From Candidatus Sodaliphilus fimicaballi (GTDB taxonomy: Bacteria > Bacteroidota > Bacteroidia > Bacteroidales > Muribaculaceae), in the NCBI GenBank assembly GCA_018065165.1, contig JAGHTV010000047.1:1-12257 (forward strand): a DNA stretch of 12,257 nt. Reading direction: 5' to 3'. Below the pieces are notes generated by a model, which was given only the letters and a program-made list of their open reading frames with translations, did no database searches and had not been told where the DNA came from. Positions 1 through 5,952 of the stretch are shown piece by piece. How positions within the stretch are numbered: position 1 is the first letter of the stretch; the number at the start of each line of letters is the position of its first letter. The translations under genes and the position numbers were made by a program.

Positions 1-70
1 AGTTAATAATATATACAAATTGGGGCTGACAGAATCTCATACACTAAATATGATTTCCCTTTTCACGACA

Positions 71-101
71 CAAAATTATAACAATTTTTTAATTCTTCAA
101 A
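71..101 (-). promoter_or_regulatory. Leftward Bacteroidota-type promoter
   Basis: Read on the minus strand, TTTG (101 to 98) is followed after exactly 19 bases by TAATTTTG (78 to 71). These match the Bacteroidota -33 (TTTG) and -7 (TAnnTTTG) elements at their usual spacing. The promoter would transcribe leftward out of the window, so its gene is not visible. The surroundings are very AT-rich, so a chance match is possible, but both elements at the right distance make it credible. Confidence 0.55.
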
Positions 102-210
102 TAGTTTTGTAAAAAAATATCAGTTTTACTATAAAAATATCATTTTTTAATCCCAAACGTGTAACATTTTTTACATTTTTCGAGATTTTTACCTATCATT
201 TTACAAACAA

Positions 211-244
211 ACATCCCTCCAGAGCATAAAGTCTGAAGGGATGT
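211..244. terminator. Hairpin, possible leftward terminator
   Basis: The arms 211-223 and 232-244 pair at 12 of 13 positions around an 8-base loop. Read on the minus strand, the stem is followed by TTTGTTTGT, which resembles a weak terminator tail; on the plus strand no T-run follows. No gene seen here would be read leftward into it, so the role is unclear. It directly abuts the repeat starting at 250. Confidence 0.4.
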
Positions 245-249
245 GGTAA

Positions 250-365
250 TGCGGACAGAACAGGAGTGCACTCCCTACATCCGCTGCTCACTCCCTTGAA
301 CTCGCTTCGCTCGGTTCGTTTTTCGTACTTCGTCTTTCGTTTTTCATAAAAAATTAGTAACTTTG
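250..365 (+). repeat. Promoter-bearing interspersed repeat, left copy
   Basis: This segment aligns without gaps to the reverse complement of 9764-9880. I count 6 mismatches over the first 100 bases (250-349), about 94% identity; similarity then decays but keeps the -7 promoter element at the end. The left boundary is sharp, since identity is lost just before 250. Inside are a perfect 12-bp palindrome (263-274), an outer GCGGA/TCCGC pair (251-255 with 280-284), and a 13-base motif starting TTCGTTTTTCGTA at 315-327, repeated with one change at 336-348. No coding capacity is seen. It looks like a small non-autonomous mobile or dispersed repeat that supplies a promoter. Confidence 0.85.
335..365 (+). 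promoter_or_regulatory. Promoter of the hypothetical gene at 384
   Basis: TAACTTTG (358-365) fits the Bacteroidota -7 consensus TAnnTTTG, and TTTC (335-338), one base off the -33 TTTG, lies 19 bases upstream. The -7 element ends 18 bases before the ATG at 384, so the leader is very short. The element lies at the end of the repeat at 250-365, and the inverted copy has its own -7 at the aligned position. Confidence 0.7.
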
Positions 366-383
366 CACATTATATATAAGAAT

Positions 384-923
384 ATGGAAAGCAATCCCAC
401 AACATTTGAACAAAACCTGCTAAAGGACTTGTATACACACCTCAAGCTCGAGGGCGAAGTCGACGACATGATGCCCGATGCCCCTGACATCGAAGAGCGC
501 TGGGTGCCATCGCTCAACAGCTACATGCCCGATGGCATACGTGAGTTTCAGAACTACCCTCTCACTTCCATTGGTTGGATGATGTATGTGGGCATGGCGA
601 TAGCACAGCTGTGGGACCTCGACTGGGAGAAGTATAGTCAGGTCGAGGACTTGTACACTATGCTGCGTGATGTGCGTGGATATGACGAGATGGACGAGTA
701 CATCACCGAAGAAATCTTGAAACTTGACGCTAAGCGTGCCGACGAACTCACCAAACTGGTGGGCAATTGTGCAGCTCGTACCTACAACTACATGATGCGT
801 CAGGGCGTGGAGCCGGGTACTGCCGAGGCTCTGCAGGCCTATGTGAGCTGCCTGCATCAGATGTACCTGATGGGGGCTTGCGTGCAACTGCATCGCATGG
901 GTTACCACATGGTGAAGATGTAA
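384..923 (+). CDS. Conserved Bacteroidales hypothetical protein, 179 aa
   Basis: I do not recognise a named family with a known function, although the sequence resembles a short protein widely conserved in Bacteroidales. It has no signal peptide and no transmembrane segment, so it is probably cytoplasmic. The N-terminal half is acidic, with the stretch EGEVDDMMPDAPDIEERW. The middle (WMMYVGMAIAQLWDLDW) and the C-terminal part (LHQMYLMGACVQLHRMGYHM) look like amphipathic helices, suggesting an all-helical fold. The ATG at 384 is preferred: the TTG at 363 lies within the -7 promoter element and could not be in the transcript. It has its own promoter from the upstream repeat. Its TAA stop is the first three bases of the octamer array that separates it from the glycosyltransferase gene, so it may or may not be co-transcribed with the operon that follows. 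Confidence 0.85.
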   Translation: MESNPTTFEQNLLKDLYTHLKLEGEVDDMMPDAPDIEERWVPSLNSYMPDGIREFQNYPLTSIGWMMYVGMAIAQLWDLDWEKYSQVEDLYTMLRDVRGYDEMDEYITEEILKLDAKRADELTKLVGNCAARTYNYMMRQGVEPGTAEALQAYVSCLHQMYLMGACVQLHRMGYHMVKM

Positions 924-1064
924 TGGGTTAATGGGTTAATGGGTTAATGGGTTAATGGGTTAATGGGTTAATGGGTTAATAGGTTAATAGGTTAATAGGT
1001 TAATAGGTTAATAGGTTAATAGGTTAACCGGTTAATGGGTTAATGGGTTAATGGGTTAATGGGT
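921..1064. repeat. Tandem octamer array, 18 units of TAATGGGT
   Basis: Eighteen perfect-phase 8-bp units: seven TAATGGGT (921-976), six TAATAGGT (977-1024), one TAACCGGT (1025-1032) and four TAATGGGT (1033-1064). The first unit contains the stop codon of the preceding gene. Since 8 is not a multiple of 3 and each unit holds TAA on the plus strand, all plus-strand frames are closed. The minus strand also contains TAA in each unit, so the array is non-coding. The clustering of variant units is typical of growth by slippage or unequal exchange. It ends 53 bp before the glycosyltransferase start, so copy number would change the distance between any upstream promoter and that operon. Confidence 0.95.
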
Positions 1065-1117
1065 TAAAGTTTACGATATTTCGAGAAATCGAGGGGTCGA
1101 TAATAAATAGAACCATA

Positions 1118-2047
1118 ATGAAAAAGATAACGATATTGGTGCCTTGCTACAACGAAGAAAAGTCGTTGCCCTTGCTGCATGACCGCCTGAGTGCACTCAT
1201 GGACGGTATGCCCCAGTATGCCTGGGAGGTGATACTGGTGAACGATGGCAGTCGCGACAACACGCTGGAAGCAATGCGCTTGCTACACGACAAGGACAGT
1301 CGCATGTGCTACATCGACTTGTCGCGAAACTTTGGCAAGGAACGCGCCATGCTGGCGGGTTTTGACCATGCAACGGGCGACTGTATGGTAATCATGGATG
1401 CCGACCTGCAGCATCCACCCGAAGTCATTCCAGAGATGATAAAGCACTGGGAAGACGGTTGGGAAGATGTCTATGCCCGCCGCAACACACGTGGCAAAGA
1501 ATCATGGCTGCGTCGCAAACTCACGCTGATGTATTATCGCATGCTGCAGAGCACCACCAGTACCGATGTGCTGGAAAATGTGGGAGACTTCAGGCTTCTC
1601 GACCGCAAGTGCATTGACGCACTGAAGGAGCTACGCGAGTGCGAACGTTATACCAAGGGGTTGTACTCGTGGATAGGATTCAAGAAGAAGGAAATTACAT
1701 TTGACCAGCAAGATCGCATTGCCGGCAACTCATCGTTCAATCTGTTCAAACTGGCAAGTCTGGCTATGCAAGGCGTAACCTCGTTTACCACTGCCCCTCT
1801 CAAGCTTGCTACAGTGCTGGGCTTTGTGGTATCGGTCGTAGCCTTTATATACATGTGCTACATACTGGTTAAGACTATACTGTATGGCGATCCCGTGCAG
1901 GGATACCCCACACTGATAATCGTAATACTGTTCTTGGGTGGCGTGCAACTGCTGTCGCTGGGTATCATAGGCGAATACCTGGGACGCATCTTCAACGAGA
2001 CCAAGAACCGTCCCGTGTACTTCGTTCGCGAGAAAGAGGGAGTCTAA
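1118..2047 (+). CDS. GtrB-like GT2 family polyprenyl-phosphate glycosyltransferase
   Basis: A 309-residue membrane-anchored family 2 glycosyltransferase of the dolichol-phosphate mannosyltransferase / GtrB type. Such enzymes transfer a sugar from a nucleotide donor to undecaprenyl phosphate on the cytoplasmic face of the inner membrane. The GT-A domain fills residues 1-220: ITILVPCYNEE at 4-14, NDGS at 42-45, the metal-binding DAD at 94-96 followed by LQHPPE, DFRL at 157-160, and RYTKGLYSW at 177-185. Two membrane helices follow at about 229-254 and 264-288, with a short basic tail ending in NRPVYFVREKEGV, typical of this subgroup. The sugar cannot be read from sequence. The flippase gene begins 25 bp downstream, so this is the first gene of a probable four-gene operon. 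No clear promoter is seen between the octamer array and the ATG. Confidence 0.9.
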   Translation: MKKITILVPCYNEEKSLPLLHDRLSALMDGMPQYAWEVILVNDGSRDNTLEAMRLLHDKDSRMCYIDLSRNFGKERAMLAGFDHATGDCMVIMDADLQHPPEVIPEMIKHWEDGWEDVYARRNTRGKESWLRRKLTLMYYRMLQSTTSTDVLENVGDFRLLDRKCIDALKELRECERYTKGLYSWIGFKKKEITFDQQDRIAGNSSFNLFKLASLAMQGVTSFTTAPLKLATVLGFVVSVVAFIYMCYILVKTILYGDPVQGYPTLIIVILFLGGVQLLSLGIIGEYLGRIFNETKNRPVYFVREKEGV

Positions 2048-2072
2048 AGCGAGCAGTCACCGGAGCATAGCA

Positions 2073-3611
2073 ATGACAGGTAACACAACAAATAGCAACC
2101 GCATAGCCAAGAACACGATGTTCTTGCTAGTGCGCATGGTGGTGCTGATGTTCATTAGTTTCTTTACATCACGCATCATACTGCACAGCCTAGGCATCAT
2201 CGACTATGGCATATGCAATGTGGTGGGAGGTCTGGCGGCTATGTTCATCTTTTTCCGCTCATCGCTGGCCAACGTGACGCAACGCTACCTGAACATGGCA
2301 CTAGGCCAGGGCGACATAGCAGGGGCTCGCAATGTGTTTTGCCTGCATCAAACGCTATACATAGCCATTGCACTGGTTACAATACTAGTATCGGAAACAC
2401 TGGGCCTGTGGATAGTGTGCACCCAACTCGACATTCCTGTCGAGCGACTAAATGCAGCAATGTGGGTGTTTCACTTTACTGTCATAGCACTGGCAACCAC
2501 TATAGTGAGTGTGGTATTTGACTCAACGCTCATAGCTCACGAGAACATGAAGGTATACTCCTATGTGGGCATATTTGAAGGGCTTTTCAAGTTGCTGGTG
2601 GCATACATAGTGAGCATTGCTACCATTGACAAACTCATTACCTACCAACTGCTGCTCATGGTGCTGGCAATATTGCTGTGGGTGTTTTATGCACTGTATT
2701 GCCGCTATAGGTATGCCGAGTGCCGCTACCGTTTTTACTGGAATCGTGACGAAGCCCGCAAGGCTGGTGCATTGGTAAGCTGGAACACTGTGGGCACTAT
2801 TGCCTGGGCATTTAACGAGCATGGACTTAACATTCTGCTCAATCTGTTCTTTGGCCCCGCGGTGAATGCCGCTCGTGGTGTTGCCTACCAGGTGAGCATA
2901 ATGATAAGCAACTACGGGCAAAACTTCTTGGTATCGCTGCAACCGCAGATTACCAAGTCTTATGCCAGTGGCGACATTGAGAGCGTTAACAAGCTGTTCT
3001 TTGCAGGCTCCAAGCTGTCGGTGCTACTGCTGTGGGCATTTTGCCTGCCAGTGATGTTGTGCGTGGATTTCCTGCTGCACCTGTGGCTCAAGGAAGTACC
3101 CGAGTATGCAGGAGTCTTCATCGTGTGGATGCTGGCAATGTATATGGTCAACACGCTGAGTAATCCCGTATGGTTCCTAGCACTAGCTGTGGGCAAACTG
3201 AAGAAATATGTGCTGGTGGGGTCAACCATCTTCTTTATGGCATTCCCCATGTCGTATGTCTGCCTGAAACTAGGTGCGTCGCCCACAAGCGTATTTGTAT
3301 GCCTGCTCGTAGCTCGCGTTGCCTACTATCTGGCAGAGTTCACAATAGTGCGCGGCTATGTGGACATACCCTTGAGCGATTATATTGCCAAAGTGATTGC
3401 ACCAATTGCTATGGTAATAGTGACATCGTGGGGTGCCAGCTATGGCATGCAAGCATTACTACCCGACACATTCATGGGTAATGCTTCAGTAATCCTGTTC
3501 TCGCTGGTGATGATAGCCGCGAGCACATACTGCTTGGGCCTCAGTAATGAAGAACGCAATAAGGCCCGCTCATGGATAAAACGTGTGACAAGAATTAAGA
3601 AGCAAGATTGA
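2073..3611 (+). CDS. MOP-superfamily (Wzx/MATE-like) polysaccharide flippase
   Basis: A 512-residue polytopic inner-membrane protein with about 12-14 hydrophobic helices. The N-terminus (NTMFLLVRMVVLMFISFFTSRIILHSLGIIDYGI, about 14-47) and the next part (VVGGLAAMFIFFRSSLANVTQRYL) match the Bacteroidota oligosaccharide flippases of the MOP superfamily. These move undecaprenyl-linked sugars across the inner membrane. A loop near AFNEHGLNILLNLFFGPAVNAARGVAYQV (about 247-275) is another hallmark of the group. The tail after the last helix is basic. The gene sits between a GT2 enzyme that would load the lipid carrier and a large membrane protein that could use the flipped product, with gaps of 25 and 9 bp, so it is probably the transport step. 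The substrate could be a mono- or an oligosaccharide; the sequence does not decide. Confidence 0.88.
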   Translation: MTGNTTNSNRIAKNTMFLLVRMVVLMFISFFTSRIILHSLGIIDYGICNVVGGLAAMFIFFRSSLANVTQRYLNMALGQGDIAGARNVFCLHQTLYIAIALVTILVSETLGLWIVCTQLDIPVERLNAAMWVFHFTVIALATTIVSVVFDSTLIAHENMKVYSYVGIFEGLFKLLVAYIVSIATIDKLITYQLLLMVLAILLWVFYALYCRYRYAECRYRFYWNRDEARKAGALVSWNTVGTIAWAFNEHGLNILLNLFFGPAVNAARGVAYQVSIMISNYGQNFLVSLQPQITKSYASGDIESVNKLFFAGSKLSVLLLWAFCLPVMLCVDFLLHLWLKEVPEYAGVFIVWMLAMYMVNTLSNPVWFLALAVGKLKKYVLVGSTIFFMAFPMSYVCLKLGASPTSVFVCLLVARVAYYLAEFTIVRGYVDIPLSDYIAKVIAPIAMVIVTSWGASYGMQALLPDTFMGNASVILFSLVMIAASTYCLGLSNEERNKARSWIKRVTRIKKQD

Positions 3612-3620
3612 TTGAATAAA

Positions 3621-5303
3621 ATGAATAAAATCTTACAAAACAAGTGGTACTGGCTGACGCTGCTCCTGGGCACAGTCATATTTTACATCCTCAATATCAA
3701 CACCTCGATGTGGGGCGATGATTACATATATGCACTGATACCCGGCAATGAGAGTCAGCGATGCGACACGCTGGGCAAGTACCTGGCATCGATGGCCTAT
3801 TTCTACAACGACACCAATGGCCGCATAGCCGACATGATAGTGCGCTTCATCAGCAGCCTTGTAGGAAAGACGGTGTTTAACCTCCTCAACACTGCCGTGT
3901 TTGCGTTGTTTGTACACACTGTGGCTAAATTGATCAATCGTGCAGAGCGTAACACTTGGTTGCTTGCCATCATTTTCCTGTATGTATTGTTGCTATTCCC
4001 CTATCCGGGCGAGACAATGCTGTGGATGGCAGGAGCGGTAAACTATATGTGGTCGGCAACTGCAACCATGCTTGTACTGCTCTATATGGTACAGCATAAC
4101 GAGACTGGCAACCACAAAGCGAGTGTTATGGGGCATATAGGGCTGGCAATATGCGCTTTTATTGCAGGAGGCATGAACGAGAGTATAACAACAGCTACCC
4201 TCGTAGCTATGGGAGGCTACTTTCTGTTCAATTTCAAGCAATGGCGTGGCACTAATGTTACCATCACTATAGCTTACCTGCTGGGCACAATCCTCATCAT
4301 CTCATCACCCGCTGCTTGGACACGCCTCGCATCGGGAAATTCGGTCAATCTTAATTTGGGTATTACTGGTATACTCACTCAACGCGTATATAATTTAATA
4401 ACAAAGACAGGACACTATGTAACACCATTCTTAGGATTGTGCACACTCTGTTTTCTACTATGGAAAAAACACATAAAGGAAACGGCTGGCAATATGATTA
4501 ACTGGACAGTGATCGGGGCAATGGTGTCAGTAACTGTGTTTGGCGTATTGGATCCTCGCGCATACACCTGGTATTCTTTAACCGGATTTGTTGTAGTAAT
4601 GCTACTCCTATGCCATACCATTAATAGTAAGCCTAAAACGGCTAACATTATAGGTATAGCAGTTGCATTAGCGACCCTTTACCCCACTTGGGACGCACTG
4701 AAAACAACATACGACTATAAGCAATATGACGATAAAGTTCTCTCTGACATTTCAGCAAGTCCCGAGGGTGTGGTTTTAGCCTACCCTACTCCTGAACCTA
4801 CCCGTTTTTATCACCCATTGCATTACGACAATCATATCGCCACATGCTGGAATATGTTTATGGGGTGGTATTTAGGCAAAGAAAACATTGAATTTGTGAG
4901 CGACTCAATTTATGCGCGCTACAACAACCCCTTACCGCTGACACAAGGTGGAGAAGTATTGAACTATTCAAGTTCTGACACCACATGGGCCCAAAACATA
5001 TACGGCTTTAGGGGGGCAGACTATTCAATCATACCCATTGAATGTGATAGTGTAATCGACAGGCAAGGGCTGCATTCTAAACTATACTATAACGATATCG
5101 TTGCACACATAGGGGCCGACAGAGTTGAAAAGCGCAAACTGTGGGGCAAGATGCGCGACCATGAGCCATTCTCTCAATATCACCTGAAGCATGATGGCAA
5201 AATGTATATAATACTGCCGGCACTCAACGACAGCATAACACGCATTGAGATACCAGTGAAAGTGGGCAAGAAGAACGATGTTCTGATATTCAATCATAAG
5301 TAA
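3621..5303 (+). CDS. DUF6056/GtrC-like polytopic membrane glycosyltransferase candidate
   Basis: A 560-residue protein with about ten N-terminal to central transmembrane helices (residues ~10-360) and a soluble C-terminal domain of about 200 residues. After the first helix comes WGDDY (31-35), then NGR (66-68), [19 protein letters not shown] (126-144) and a conserved NES in the next helix region. The pattern fits the uncharacterised DUF6056 family and the GT-C fold, in which an acidic residue in the first periplasmic loop is catalytic and a polyprenyl-phosphate sugar is the donor. I infer that it transfers the flipped sugar to an envelope glycan. The ATG at 3621 is preferred; a TTG in the same frame at 3612 directly abuts the previous stop and would add three residues. 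Base composition drops sharply in the middle of the gene: hand counts give 52% GC at 3781-3840, 32% at 4381-4440, 37% at 4621-4680 and 57% at 5101-5160. Confidence 0.75.
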   Translation: MNKILQNKWYWLTLLLGTVIFYILNINTSMWGDDYIYALIPGNESQRCDTLGKYLASMAYFYNDTNGRIADMIVRFISSLVGKTVFNLLNTAVFALFVHTVAKLINRAERNTWLLAIIFLYVLLLFPYPGETMLWMAGAVNYMWSATATMLVLLYMVQHNETGNHKASVMGHIGLAICAFIAGGMNESITTATLVAMGGYFLFNFKQWRGTNVTITIAYLLGTILIISSPAAWTRLASGNSVNLNLGITGILTQRVYNLITKTGHYVTPFLGLCTLCFLLWKKHIKETAGNMINWTVIGAMVSVTVFGVLDPRAYTWYSLTGFVVVMLLLCHTINSKPKTANIIGIAVALATLYPTWDALKTTYDYKQYDDKVLSDISASPEGVVLAYPTPEPTRFYHPLHYDNHIATCWNMFMGWYLGKENIEFVSDSIYARYNNPLPLTQGGEVLNYSSSDTTWAQNIYGFRGADYSIIPIECDSVIDRQGLHSKLYYNDIVAHIGADRVEKRKLWGKMRDHEPFSQYHLKHDGKMYIILPALNDSITRIEIPVKVGKKNDVLIFNHK

Positions 5304-5304
5304 T

Positions 5305-5874
5305 ATGAACGAACAATGGGATAAAATAATAATAGGTATTGACCCTGGTACCAATGTGATGGGTTATGGCTTGCTTGGCATAAAGGAAAAAAAACCGCAA
5401 CTCATTGCCATGGGTGTGATAAAGTTGAATCGTATGGACGACCACTACATGAGGCTGCATCACATCTTTGAGCGGGTAACAGGCCTAATCAACTCTTATC
5501 TGCCCGACGAGATGGCAATTGAGGCACCATTCTTTGGCGTAAATGTGCAATCTATGCTCAAGCTGGGCCGTGCTCAAGGCGTGGCGATGGCAGCAGCACT
5601 CAATCACGAAATTCCCATTACCGAGTATGAGCCCCGCAAGATTAAGATGGCTATTACCGGCAACGGTGCTGCAAGCAAGGAGCAAGTGGCATCGATGCTG
5701 CAACGCACGCTCAAGATTGACAAGGACGAGATGCCCGAGTTCCTGGATGCCACCGACGCCCTAGCGGCTGCACTATGCCATTTTTACGAGAGCATCAAGC
5801 CCATACCTAGTGGCGGAGGAGCAAAGTCGTGGAAGGCATTTGTGGCCAAGAATCCCGACCGCGTAAAGAAATAA
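5305..5874 (+). CDS. ruvC: Holliday junction resolvase RuvC
   Basis: RuvC is the crossover-junction endodeoxyribonuclease that, with RuvAB, cuts Holliday junctions during recombination and fork repair. The 189-residue protein has all four catalytic acidic residues of the RNase H-like fold: D13 in GIDPGT, E73 in AIEAPFF, and D148 and D151 in [13 protein letters not shown]. They correspond to D7, E66, D138 and D141 of the E. coli enzyme. The central segment [17 protein letters not shown] is also typical. Length is slightly above the usual ~170-190 because of a basic glycine-rich tail. The ATG lies 1 bp after the stop of the preceding membrane protein gene, so translation is probably coupled and ruvC is the last gene of the envelope-glycosylation operon. 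A hairpin follows at 5901. No ruvA or ruvB is present in the window. Confidence 0.97.
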   Translation: MNEQWDKIIIGIDPGTNVMGYGLLGIKEKKPQLIAMGVIKLNRMDDHYMRLHHIFERVTGLINSYLPDEMAIEAPFFGVNVQSMLKLGRAQGVAMAAALNHEIPITEYEPRKIKMAITGNGAASKEQVASMLQRTLKIDKDEMPEFLDATDALAAALCHFYESIKPIPSGGGAKSWKAFVAKNPDRVKK

Positions 5875-5899
5875 GAACTACTATCGGTTTATAACTATT

Positions 5900-5936
5900 T
5901 AGGGGAGGCACTCGCAAGTGTCTCCCCTAATATTTA
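5900..5936. terminator. Hairpin terminator between convergent ruvC and nuclease genes
   Basis: The arms 5901-5912 and 5917-5928 form a 12-bp stem with a single G-T pair and the tetraloop CGCA; flanking T5900 and A5929 add another pair. On the plus strand the stem is followed by AATATTTATTT, a broken T-run. On the minus side the following sequence is AT-rich without a clean T-run. It lies between the ends of two convergent genes, so it probably ends transcription from both sides, better for ruvC. Confidence 0.8.
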
Positions 5937-5952
5937 TTTGTATCTCAATCGC

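Larger units (their letters stand above)
1..383. other. Non-coding region left of the first gene
   Basis: I see no plausible gene here. Positions 1-210 are very AT-rich and carry a promoter pointing left. Positions 211-244 form a hairpin. Positions 250-365 are the left copy of a repeat whose last bases are the promoter of the gene at 384. An upstream gene would have to read leftward beyond position 1. Confidence 0.7.

Noticed and set aside
363..383. TTG start that would extend the first gene by seven codons
   Set aside because: The TTG is part of the TAACTTTG -7 promoter element, so it precedes the transcript.
420..908. Long open frame on the minus strand opposite the first gene
   Set aside because: It is a complement of the coding strand with odd composition (His-rich); the plus-strand gene has a promoter and a sensible protein.
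921..1064. CRISPR array or telomere-like repeat
   Set aside because: Units are 8 bp with no spacers and no cas genes; it is a simple tandem octamer array inside a chromosome-like gene context.
5305..5874. RuvC-like domain as part of a CRISPR effector or transposase
   Set aside because: Length, four catalytic residues and order of motifs are those of the stand-alone Holliday junction resolvase.
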